Assembly (NCBI RefSeq): GCF_028736925.1
Contig: NZ_JAQZAT010000002.1
Coordinates: 62,001 to 126,000, forward strand
DNA from: Flavivirga sp. 57AJ16
GTDB taxonomy: Bacteria > Bacteroidota > Bacteroidia > Flavobacteriales > Flavobacteriaceae
DNA length: 64,000 bases
Direction: 5' to 3'
Shown here: positions 31,167 to 39,524 of the stretch, piece by piece
How the letters are laid out: every line of letters begins with the position of its first letter
Position numbering within the stretch: the stretch's first letter is position 1
The notes under the pieces: model-generated
Seen by the model: only the letters and a program-made list of their open reading frames with translations
Databases searched by the model: none
Told to the model about the DNA's origin: nothing
Position numbers and translations under genes: made by a program

Positions 31167-34137
31167 GATGCTCATTATCAATAGAATCGCAGTGTAAATA
31201 TTCTTTTTCTTTCTTTTTTATAGGCTGCGTTTTTAAGCCTTTGTTTTTGGCTTGCATCATCATATTGATAAGTTCACTTTTCTCTTCTTTTATTCTAGCA
31301 CGTATTTTTTTATCCGTTTCTAAATCGAAATAGGTAACACCTTCAATAATCGTTTTTTCTGCTTTGGCATAAACAGAAAGTGGATGATCGGTCCATAAGA
31401 CAACATCGGCATCCTTGCCAACCTTAATACTGCCAACCCTATGATCGATATGTAACAATTTTGCAGGGTTAAGGGTTACGAACTTTAAAGCATCTTCTTC
31501 ACTAACGTTTCCATATTTAACAGACTTGGCAGCTTCTTGATTTAGTCTACGGGACATTTCGGCATCGTCACTATTAATGGCTACCGTAACGCCTTCGTTA
31601 TGCATAATAGAAGCATTGTATGGAATGGCATCGTTCACTTCGTATTTATAGGCCCACCAATCGCTAAATGTAGAACCACCAACACCATGCATTTTCATTT
31701 TATCGGCAACCTTATAACCTTCAAGAATATGAGTAAATGTATTGATGTTGAAGTTGAAATTTTCGGCAACTTTCATAAGCATATTAATCTCACTTTGAAC
31801 ATAAGAATGACAAGAGATAAAACGCTCTTTATTTAAAATTTCCGCTAAAGTTTCTAATTCAATATCTCTACGGTATGGTTTTCCGCTTTTCTTTAGGGCA
31901 TCATATGCTTTTGCCCGAGTAAAATAATCGATATAAACCTGTTCTACGCCCATTCGTGTTTGTGGAAAGCGAACTCCGTTGTTATAACGTGATTGTTTAA
32001 CATTTTCACCCAAGGCAAACTTTATAAATTTAGGACTGTTATTGTAAATAAGGTTGTTTGCAGATGCTCCCCATTTTAATTTAATAATAGCGGAACGTCC
32101 ACCAATAGGGTTTGCCGATCCATGCAGAATTTGAATGGATGTGACACCTCCCGCCAAATTCCTGTAAATGCTAATATCCGTTTCGTTAATCACATCCTCT
32201 ATGGTCACTTCGGCAGAGGAATTTTGCCCCCCTTCATTAATTGAAGCAGCTGCAATGTGTGAATGTTCATCGATAATGCCTGCGGTTAAGTGCTTACCTT
32301 TGGCATCAATTAGTTTGGCATTTTTACTTGAAAGGTTTTCCCCGATTTTAGAAATTTTCCCATCTTTTATTAATACATCGGTGTTTTTTAAGATCCCTTC
32401 TTTTTCGTTGGTCCAAACTGTGGCGTTCTTAAATAAAAGCGTTTCGGTTTTTGGCAATTCTGTAAAGCCATAACCATTATTGGGAAAGGTTACAGGAAAC
32501 ATTTTTGTTACTTTTATGTCCGCTTCCTTCTCATCTTTTGGAGCTTCATCATGATCTTCTTTAGAATATGTTGCCGAAAATGGAAGCGCGGTTCCATCAG
32601 ATATAATCGCTTTTCCCTTAAGATCTTTATTAGGGGTTACATGAGCGGTAATTCTAATAAATTCCTGTTTTGTTGAGTCTTTTGTTTTTAACGATATATG
32701 TACCCAATCCTTATTATACGATATTTTGGACCCGTAAGTATCCGTATTTGTTTTAATTTCCGATTTTAATTTTGATAGTTCCCCTTTTAAAGACATTTGA
32801 TAGGAGGTTCCTGCTAAAGAAAAATGGTAATCACCTCTAATATCTATAGTGTTCATATCTTTAATGATATTCTGTCGACCTTGAACCCAGTTTTCAAAAA
32901 GTATGGTTTTTTTATTAAAAATATCTCCAGAAGTAATTAAAAAATTAGCGTAAGCACCATTTTCAAGAGAGCCAATAACATGAGATTTTCCCAATAGTTG
33001 AGCAGGAATGGTTGTTAATGCTTCTAATGCTTTTTCTTTAGATAAACCATGCTTAATAGCATTTAGCAAATTGGTTTTAAAATCTGCTGGAGATTTTAAA
33101 CCATGCATCGTCAGTGTAAAAGGGATGCCATGTTCGGCTAGTAACTTTGGATTTGAAGGTTTTTGGTTCCATGCCCTCATATCATGTAATGAAAGCGATG
33201 ACACCAAAAATGTGTTCTCAACATCGTAGGCCTTGGGGAAATTAATGGGGATAATTAGTGGGGCATTCGTAGCCTTTATGTCAGCGATACGTTCATATTC
33301 ATCACCACCTCCAAGAATAACATATTGAATACCGTTTTCATCACCTATTTTATCGACCCTTAAAACATTGGCTCTACTTCCTGCTTCTATAATCTGAACA
33401 AGGTTTTTGTTGTTATTTAATGCTTCAAGCGATAAGTCTTTTGTTTTGCTATAACCTTTTGCGTACCAATCTGCATCTAAATACATTTGACGAAGTAAAG
33501 CCAAAGACCCCATTAGGGAATTTGGATAAGATTGTCTGGAGGTCACACTTTTTTTACTAGATAAATATTGACCGGATTTTTCGGCAATGACCCTGGTTTC
33601 GTTACCACTGTGATTATTTAAGGCCACCAAAGTACCACTCCCTCTAACTATACCATCATGAATATGTGTATTTACAACACCAAAACCAGCTTTAATAAGT
33701 TCGTCTGCTTTTTTAGAATCATAATTAAACTTGCTTATAGCTTTGTTTTCGGGCATAATATGGTCGTTCCAATAATAGCCTGTTCTGCTTGCTTCGTATT
33801 GCGGTGTTTGGCTTCTGGGCGCTGATTGCGGTTTTTTAATTCCAAAATCTGAATATATATCAATAAAAGAAGGATAGATGCTTTTTCCCGAAGCATCCAT
33901 AGTATTTGTGTTTTTTGGGAGGACTACAGAAACTCCTGTGCTTACAACTTTACCATCTTTTATTAACAAGGTGCCATTTTCAATAACTTGCGTAGGCGTA
34001 ATAAAAATTTTAGCATTGGTTATGGCCGTATAATTTGTATTATCTGTACTTACACCACTATTTTTCGGAAAATAATCTTGTGCGTAAAAAGATATGCTGC
34101 ACAAAAAAGTGAGTATGGCGAGATATATTTTATTCAT
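31162..34137 (-). CDS. Large two-module amidohydrolase
   Basis: A 991-residue secreted protein (signal peptide AILTFLCSISFYAQD, residues about 5-20) holding two amidohydrolase modules. Module 1 (about 30-430) has the beta domain GTLLIKDGKVVSTG and the late ALEALTTIPAQLLG, but its metal site reads YPSFIDIYSDFG without HxH. Module 2 (about 580-960) has HLTAGIIDEHSHIAAASI with the HSH pair, ERFISCHSYVQSEI, FTHILEGYKVADKM and AINSDDAEMSRRLNQEAA, which look complete. The middle links them. Imidazolonepropionase-like and D-aminoacylase-type relatives hydrolyse cyclic amides or peptide-like compounds; the substrate is unknown. Module 2 is probably the active one. Confidence 0.87.
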   Translation of the reverse strand: MNKIYLAILTFLCSISFYAQDYFPKNSGVSTDNTNYTAITNAKIFITPTQVIENGTLLIKDGKVVSTGVSVVLPKNTNTMDASGKSIYPSFIDIYSDFGIKKPQSAPRSQTPQYEASRTGYYWNDHIMPENKAISKFNYDSKKADELIKAGFGVVNTHIHDGIVRGSGTLVALNNHSGNETRVIAEKSGQYLSSKKSVTSRQSYPNSLMGSLALLRQMYLDADWYAKGYSKTKDLSLEALNNNKNLVQIIEAGSRANVLRVDKIGDENGIQYVILGGGDEYERIADIKATNAPLIIPINFPKAYDVENTFLVSSLSLHDMRAWNQKPSNPKLLAEHGIPFTLTMHGLKSPADFKTNLLNAIKHGLSKEKALEALTTIPAQLLGKSHVIGSLENGAYANFLITSGDIFNKKTILFENWVQGRQNIIKDMNTIDIRGDYHFSLAGTSYQMSLKGELSKLKSEIKTNTDTYGSKISYNKDWVHISLKTKDSTKQEFIRITAHVTPNKDLKGKAIISDGTALPFSATYSKEDHDEAPKDEKEADIKVTKMFPVTFPNNGYGFTELPKTETLLFKNATVWTNEKEGILKNTDVLIKDGKISKIGENLSSKNAKLIDAKGKHLTAGIIDEHSHIAAASINEGGQNSSAEVTIEDVINETDISIYRNLAGGVTSIQILHGSANPIGGRSAIIKLKWGASANNLIYNNSPKFIKFALGENVKQSRYNNGVRFPQTRMGVEQVYIDYFTRAKAYDALKKSGKPYRRDIELETLAEILNKERFISCHSYVQSEINMLMKVAENFNFNINTFTHILEGYKVADKMKMHGVGGSTFSDWWAYKYEVNDAIPYNASIMHNEGVTVAINSDDAEMSRRLNQEAAKSVKYGNVSEEDALKFVTLNPAKLLHIDHRVGSIKVGKDADVVLWTDHPLSVYAKAEKTIIEGVTYFDLETDKKIRARIKEEKSELINMMMQAKNKGLKTQPIKKKEKEYLHCDSIDNEHL

Positions 34138-34237
34138 TTAGAGCAGTTAATTAAGAAATTAGAGGGCTAAAGATATAAATATTGTAGGCAGATGTTATTT
34201 ATTAAGAATTTTTTAACACAGTAAAAAGGCGTTAATT

Positions 34238-35311
34238 TTAATTGGTAAATGGTTTGGCCTCAAAATAGTTGACCAATAGGGCGACTACGTAACTATAACT
34301 TTCCATACCTTTATTTTGTTTGTTGGCCTTTAAAAAGTTACCGTAGAATAATTTGAATAAAGGCTCGGTAGGGTTTTCATGTGCTTCCCAGAATTCACGG
34401 ACTTCTTTATAGTTTTTTAAGATACCTTTGTTAACATCTGCAACCATATCTTCAAATAAACAGGGGTCACGTCTGTAAATCTCATTCAGGCAAAAGCGTA
34501 AACCAAAGGTGTAACCTGTGTACCTAAAATAGATATCATCATGGTTTATGGCGGCCATGCATCCAATAAAGTTGGCCTCATTTTCGGCCGCGTAACCCAA
34601 TTGATGGGCAATTTCGTGAGAAGCCGTTGTAGGTACTTTATAAATAGGAATTAATCCATCTACCTGAGCTTCGTTGGTAAAGGGGTTTAAATAGCCGCTA
34701 AACCCCATATAGGTTAAAGGATAGCTATATAATGATTTTTTTATACTTTTTGGATGGTATTCTAAATGAGGGAATACCTGTTTTAGATTTTCATAACCCA
34801 TAGGAGCCATTTTTAGCACCTCACTTTTACTATATGGTAAATGGGCTTTAATGGTATCATTGTTAGCGACTTTTAAATGAAGGGCGTTCGATTTTTTAAT
34901 CAACCTTTCGGTCACCGAAATTAGTTGTTCCGTAGTATAATCATTAGCTATATTTAAGCTTTTGTGCAATGGCAACCGGTAATAGTTAAACCCCCAAAAT
35001 AGATGAAATGCAAAGTACATGATCGCAAATGCAGAAAGCACATCAATAAACCATTGCTTTGTGTTTTTTCTCAGTTTTTTTCTGTTTTTATAAAACCACC
35101 GAATTATATAAATGATAAAAAGCGTGTAAACTAAATCTCCAAACGAAAAGGGTAACCAGCCTAAGGTATATCTGAAGATTTTTGAAATAAAAGGGTACAT
35201 GCCATGACTATAAAACCGTTCTATAAACTCAGGATGGTCAGATAGCACTGCAATTAATAAATATTGTGGAATGAGCGACAAAGCCAATAAGGTTTTTTTC
35301 TTTTTCAGCAT
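34238..35311 (-). CDS. DUF3810 family membrane protein with HExxH motif
   Basis: A 357-residue protein with three or so N-terminal hydrophobic segments (TLLALSLIPQYLLIAVL, FGDLVYTLFIIYIIRWFY, VLSAFAIMYFAFHLFWGFNYY) and a soluble C-terminal domain. The latter contains TTASHEIAHQLGYAAENEANF near residues 230-250, that is HExxH with a Glu further on as in gluzincin peptidases. The family is Bacteroidota-specific, annotated DUF3810, and is a probable zinc metallopeptidase; this remains unproven. Divergent from pepD, with a heptamer repeat array in the shared upstream region. Confidence 0.82.
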   Translation of the reverse strand: MLKKKKTLLALSLIPQYLLIAVLSDHPEFIERFYSHGMYPFISKIFRYTLGWLPFSFGDLVYTLFIIYIIRWFYKNRKKLRKNTKQWFIDVLSAFAIMYFAFHLFWGFNYYRLPLHKSLNIANDYTTEQLISVTERLIKKSNALHLKVANNDTIKAHLPYSKSEVLKMAPMGYENLKQVFPHLEYHPKSIKKSLYSYPLTYMGFSGYLNPFTNEAQVDGLIPIYKVPTTASHEIAHQLGYAAENEANFIGCMAAINHDDIYFRYTGYTFGLRFCLNEIYRRDPCLFEDMVADVNKGILKNYKEVREFWEAHENPTEPLFKLFYGNFLKANKQNKGMESYSYVVALLVNYFEAKPFTN

Positions 35312-35400
35312 GGATCAAAAATAATAAAAATTAACACCGAATGGTAGTTGTTTATTATCAAGTTAAAGGATAAAACCCTGTAATTTATTTCAGTTACTTT

Positions 35401-35484
35401 TTCAGTCTTCCGTCTTCCGTCTTCCGTCTTCCGTCTTCTGACTTCCAACTTCCGTTTTCCGTCTTCCAACTTCCAACTTCCAGC
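35401..35484. repeat. Heptanucleotide tandem array (TTCCGTC type)
   Basis: Twelve 7-bp units in phase: TTCAGTC, then TTCCGTC four times, TTCTGAC, TTCCAAC, TTCCGTT, TTCCGTC, TTCCAAC twice and TTCCAGC. It is the least degenerate of the heptamer arrays here and lies in the divergent region between 35311 and 35623. The rest of the gap carries the promoter of pepD. Confidence 0.92.
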
Positions 35485-35593
35485 CAATGTTCATTCAAAC
35501 TGTAAATATTTAATACAGAAGATAATTAGTCTGTTTTTTCAGGAAAAATGATGTTCCAATTAGAAGTGGTGGTTAATGTCAAATCAATTTTGC

Positions 35594-35601
35594 TACCTTT
35601 G
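35594..35601 (+). promoter_or_regulatory. Promoter -7 box of pepD
   Basis: TACCTTTG fits TAnnTTTG and lies 21 bp before the chosen ATG at 35623. No good -33 TTG at 19-21 bp, so moderate support. Confidence 0.5.
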
Positions 35602-35622
35602 CACAACTTTATAAATAATGCT

Positions 35623-37083
35623 ATGAGTACAGAAATAAGACAACTTCAACCACAACAGCTTTGGAATAGATTTGCAGATTTAAACGCTGTACCTAGAGGA
35701 TCAAAAAAAGAAGAACGCGTGATTGCGTTCATGAAGGATTTTGGTGAAAATCTAGGTTTAGAAACCATGGAGGATGAAGTTGGAAATGTTATTATAAAGA
35801 AACCTGCGACTCCAGGAATGGAAAATAGAACGACTATAGTCATGCAATCACATTTGGACATGGTACACCAGAAAAATGGTCATACCAATTTTGATTTTGA
35901 TACTCAAGGGATCGATATGTATGTAGACGGTGACTGGGTACGTGCAAAAGGGACCACTTTAGGAGCAGACAATGGTCTAGGAGTCGCTACTATTATGGCT
36001 ATTTTAGAAAGTACGGAGATTGAGCATCCAGCTATCGAAGCTTTGTTTACTATTGATGAAGAAACTGGTATGACGGGAGCCATGGGCTTAAAAGGCGGGT
36101 TGCTTTCTGGTGGTATTCTTTTAAACTTAGATACTGAGGAAGACGATGAAATTGGCGTAGGTTGTGCGGGAGGTGTGGATGTTACAGCAACGAGAACTTA
36201 CAACGAAGAAGAAACACCAGAGTTTAAAATAGGCTATAAGATTACTGTTAAAGGGTTACAAGGTGGGCATTCAGGGATGCAAATTCATGAAGGTTTAGGG
36301 AATGCCAATAAACTTATGAACCGTGTGTTGTTCGATGGTTTTGAAAACTTCGGGTTACGAATTTCTGAAATTGATGGCGGTAGCTTGCGTAATGCTATTC
36401 CCCGTGAGAGCCATGCCATTGTTGCTATTGATGCACTACATGAAGATGCTTTTTTATTAGAAATCGCTTTGGTTTCTAATATGATTAAAAAGGAACTTAA
36501 AACGATGGAACCGGATTTAGAAATTATAATTTCTAAGACGGAAACACCAAAAAGGATTATGGATTTAGGCGTTCAAGAAGGGTTGACCAGAGCTTTATAC
36601 GCAGCTCATAATGGTGTGTACAGAATGAGTGCCGATATTCCAGAATTAGTTGAAACGTCAAATAATATCGCTAAGGTTGTGGTTAAAGATGGAAATATCC
36701 ATATAGGTTGCTTAACGCGTTCATCTGTTGAAAGCTCTAAAATGGATCTAACAAATACTTTGCGTGCCACATTTGAGCTAACAGGTTGTGAAGTCGAGCT
36801 TTCTGGAGATTATCCAGGATGGACACCAAATATGGATTCTGCTATTTTAAAAGTAGTGGAAAAATTATATGAAGATTTAAACGGGGAAAAGCCCCATGTA
36901 GCTGCATGCCATGCAGGATTAGAATGTGGTATTCTAGGAACAAACTATCCAGATATGGATATGATCAGCTTTGGACCAAATATAAAAGGTGCACACTCGC
37001 CGGATGAACGTGCTCAAATTTCTTCAGTACAAAAATACTGGAGGCTTGTATTGGAGATTTTGAAGCATATTCCGGTCAAATAA
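35623..37083 (+). CDS. pepD: Aminoacyl-histidine dipeptidase (M20 family)
   Basis: A 486-residue zinc dipeptidase. TIVMQSHLDMVHQK near residues 70-83 carries the first metal His and the catalytic Asp, TLGADNGLGVA near 113-123 the bridging Asp, and FTIDEETGMTGAMG near 145-158 the catalytic Glu with the next ligand. GGHSGMQIHEG begins the lid domain and FGPNIKGAHSPDE near residue 457 holds the last His. PepD cleaves Xaa-His dipeptides such as carnosine. The ATG at 35623 gives the usual start MSTEIRQLQPQQLWNRF; the longer frame to 35548 includes the promoter box and is rejected. Confidence 0.94.
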   Translation: MSTEIRQLQPQQLWNRFADLNAVPRGSKKEERVIAFMKDFGENLGLETMEDEVGNVIIKKPATPGMENRTTIVMQSHLDMVHQKNGHTNFDFDTQGIDMYVDGDWVRAKGTTLGADNGLGVATIMAILESTEIEHPAIEALFTIDEETGMTGAMGLKGGLLSGGILLNLDTEEDDEIGVGCAGGVDVTATRTYNEEETPEFKIGYKITVKGLQGGHSGMQIHEGLGNANKLMNRVLFDGFENFGLRISEIDGGSLRNAIPRESHAIVAIDALHEDAFLLEIALVSNMIKKELKTMEPDLEIIISKTETPKRIMDLGVQEGLTRALYAAHNGVYRMSADIPELVETSNNIAKVVVKDGNIHIGCLTRSSVESSKMDLTNTLRATFELTGCEVELSGDYPGWTPNMDSAILKVVEKLYEDLNGEKPHVAACHAGLECGILGTNYPDMDMISFGPNIKGAHSPDERAQISSVQKYWRLVLEILKHIPVK

Positions 37084-37532
37084 TGGAATTATCCTCACTT
37101 TTTATCCAATAAGTTCTTTATGTAAACTTTTTTTGCAAATGATTCTATTGAAAAGAATTAATTAATCACCTGAAAACAGTTATTTGCCATGTCGACACCT
37201 GCCTGGCCGGCAGGTAGGGAGAGAAGGATAAGCGACGAGGCATCTCAATATGATGAGATTCCCTGCCTTTGCCGGCTCCTTGCTATAGGATACGGAATGA
37301 CAAGGTTTCTTTGTTAAAATATTTTAAATACCTGATTACCAATTTGTAATATATCGAACAGACGTTAACTTAATGACATTGGGTTTGCACTGGGGGTTAA
37401 TACCTTTTATTCAAGGCAATTAACAATAAGTTGTTGGTAAATTGTTAATTAATTAATGAATTTTATTAAATTTGGTAACGCTATTTGTTGAATAGCTTCT
37501 AGACGTAGTATTAATTTTGTTCTTATTTGAAT

Positions 37533-38096
37533 ATGATGACTAGCATAAACGACAAAGAATTCATTAGTTTATTAAATGAAGGGGACGTTGCTGCTTTTGA
37601 AATCTTGTTCAAATTATATCGTTCAAAACTATTATACATTGCCTCCCAATATATTTCGAGCAGAGAAGATGCCGAGGAAATAATACAGAACGTATTCCTT
37701 AAAGTATGGACAAAAAAAAATATTCAATCGAATATTAATGGCTACCTATATAGAGTTACACGAAATGCATGTTTGGATTACTTAAGATCTAAAAAACAGC
37801 TATTAAATATTGAAAATAATTTATCGCAATTAGAAGCTTCCATAAATTATGACGCATTTTCTGATGATGCCGCTTCTTTGGTTATTGAAAAAGAATTATA
37901 CCAGGCTGTTTTAAAATCCATAGACCTGCTTCCACCAAAATGTAAGGATGTTTTTGTGAAAAGCCGTATTGAGGGACTAAACCATAAAGAGATTTCCGAA
38001 AAAATGGATATTTCCAAAAAAACGATCGAAACACATATTACAAAGGCTCTTAAGCATCTGCGTGTATCCCTTCGCGAATTCCTTTCTCTTTTATAA
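37533..38096 (+). CDS. FecI-like ECF sigma factor of the SusCD locus
   Basis: A 187-residue group IV sigma factor. Region 2 spans about residues 15-85 (FEILFKLYRSKLLYIASQYI, AEEIIQNVFLKVWTKKN) and region 4 about 120-175 (LPPKCKDVFVKSRIEGLNHK, EISEKMDISKKTIETHITKALKHLR). Two ATGs at 37533 and 37536 are equally likely starts; a TTG two codons before the first is less likely. The FecR-like anti-sigma gene follows after 140 bp, then SusC with an STN domain and SusD. By the known scheme, ligand binding at SusC frees this sigma factor to switch on susCD. Confidence 0.93.
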   Translation: MMTSINDKEFISLLNEGDVAAFEILFKLYRSKLLYIASQYISSREDAEEIIQNVFLKVWTKKNIQSNINGYLYRVTRNACLDYLRSKKQLLNIENNLSQLEASINYDAFSDDAASLVIEKELYQAVLKSIDLLPPKCKDVFVKSRIEGLNHKEISEKMDISKKTIETHITKALKHLRVSLREFLSLL

Positions 38097-38236
38097 ACTC
38101 TTTTTGATTCAAAAGAATTCCTTGGCTCCGCTGCCTTTAGAGAATAGCTGTTTCAAGAAATTTTTTATTAAAATCACTTTTTAGCTAAGGGGTGTTCCTA
38201 ATTAAATACGTCATATATATAACAGGTTAATTTATA

Positions 38237-39220
38237 ATGAATAAAAAACAACTATTAAAATACCTTAAGAACGATTTGGATTCTGTCGAAAAAAGAAAAA
38301 CGATAGAATGGGTAAGAAAAAGCCCCGAAAATCAAAAAATGTATAATGCCTTAAAGGCCGAATACATTGCTTCTACCTTTCAGGATGTTCCCAATGTTAA
38401 TAGCGATTTCTTTTTTGAAAGATTTAAAAACAGCATTAAAAAGAGAAGATTAGATAAATTTTCTTACATTGCTGTTTCAATAATTATCATAGCCATATTT
38501 ATATTTAATTACAAAGGTATGGATAGTTTGAATAATATACTTTCCCAAGAATCTACTCAAATTGGTCAACCTGCTTCAAATGATCATTTTAGTTTTATTA
38601 CCGCTAGGGGAGACAAAAAAGAAGTATATCTTCCAGACGGTTCTAAAATAGTATTAAATGCAGATAGTGAGTTAACTTACCCCAAGGAGTTTAATGATAG
38701 TATTAGGGAAGTAACACTTGTTGGAGAAGCTTTTTTCGATATTAAAAGAGATGAAAACAAGCCTTTTATCGTTAACACAAATAGTATTAAAATTCGAGTT
38801 TTAGGAACATCGTTTAATGTGAAGTCCTATGCTAAAGATACAAAAGTTGAGACTACCTTGGTTACAGGAAAAGTAGAATTAATAAAAGATGAAGAAACCC
38901 CTATTGTTTTAGCGCCTTCTCAAAAGGCTGTCTTCCATAAAAAAGAAAATAAGTTAGAAATTGAAGAAGTGAAATCACTGGATGTGGTGGCATGGAAAGA
39001 TGGAACGCTAATATTTAACAAAACACCCTTACGTGAAGTTGTCATTGATTTGGAAAGAAAATATAATATAGAAATTAATATTAATTCACTAAAACTATTA
39101 AACTATGAGTATACAGGCACATTTGACAATTTAAGTATTCATGAGGTACTTAAGCTATTAAGCATTTCTTCTCCAATTAAGTACACCATTGAAGGCGATC
39201 ATATAACTCTGGAGCAATAA
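38237..39220 (+). CDS. FecR-like anti-sigma factor
   Basis: A 327-residue protein. The N-terminal 75 residues (LLKYLKNDLDSVEKRKTIEWV) would bind the sigma factor in the cytosol. One transmembrane segment follows near residues 76-94 (FSYIAVSIIIIAIFIFNY), then the periplasmic FecR domain (FITARGDKKEVYLPDGSKIVL, REVTLVGEAFFDIKRDENKP, IKIRVLGTSFNVKSYAKDT) and a DUF4974 STN-like C-terminus (LREVVIDLERKYNIEININS, TGTFDNLSIHEVLKLLSI). The C-terminal part docks onto the STN domain of the partner receptor. It sits in the standard order between FecI and SusC. Confidence 0.95.
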   Translation: MNKKQLLKYLKNDLDSVEKRKTIEWVRKSPENQKMYNALKAEYIASTFQDVPNVNSDFFFERFKNSIKKRRLDKFSYIAVSIIIIAIFIFNYKGMDSLNNILSQESTQIGQPASNDHFSFITARGDKKEVYLPDGSKIVLNADSELTYPKEFNDSIREVTLVGEAFFDIKRDENKPFIVNTNSIKIRVLGTSFNVKSYAKDTKVETTLVTGKVELIKDEETPIVLAPSQKAVFHKKENKLEIEEVKSLDVVAWKDGTLIFNKTPLREVVIDLERKYNIEININSLKLLNYEYTGTFDNLSIHEVLKLLSISSPIKYTIEGDHITLEQ

Positions 39221-39228
39221 TAAACATA

Positions 39229-39357
39229 TAAGAGGTAGCTGTAAATACCCTCTTTTCGATTAAAATTATAACTCTAAAAATAATGAATAACTATTTAAAC
39301 TATACCGACTATGATAAAAAACGACCCTTGATTTTTCCCAAAAAGGCAATTTAAGGT
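39229..39357 (+). pseudogene. Duplicated susC leader and start, remnant
   Basis: Sequence from the hairpin at 39230-39254 through CCTCTTTTCGATTAAAATTA, AATAACTATTTAAACTAT and an ATG at 39311 matches the real susC leader and start at 39442-39570 in the same order. The remnant ATG is followed by MIKNDP and a stop, against MKKNDT in susC; later bases still resemble the susC codons (KKILS region). It looks like the 5' end of a former or duplicated susC copy. The gap 39221-39524 holds this and the real leader, nothing else. Confidence 0.65.
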
Positions 39358-39443
39358 AGTAATGGGTCACTAAAACCATTATTTCTTTTCCTTGTTGGCT
39401 TTTTTAATTCTTTTAAAATAAATCACTCTGAAATAATAAACGA

Positions 39444-39473
39444 GAAAAGAGAATGCTGTAACATCCTCTTTTC
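39444..39473 (+). promoter_or_regulatory. Hairpin in the susC leader, conserved in the duplicate
   Basis: GAAAAGAG pairs with CTCTTTTC around an inner ATG/CAT pair and the loop CTGTAA. The duplicate at 39230-39254 folds the same way with AAGAG/CTCTT, inner GTA/TAC and the same loop, so the inner stem has changed on both sides. It could be a terminator of fecIR, an attenuator or a protein/RNA target controlling susC. Confidence 0.5.
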
Positions 39474-39524
39474 GATTAAAATTATTACTTCAGAAAGTAA
39501 TAACTATTTAAACTATGCAAAATT

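Noticed and set aside
35305-35487. 60-codon minus-strand frame rich in Arg and Lys
   Set aside because: It is the translation of the heptanucleotide array.
37084-37532. Small gene before the fecI-like gene
   Set aside because: No frame with coding character; the gap contains a CCTGCCTGG-CCGGCAGG palindromic repeat and AT-rich promoter DNA.
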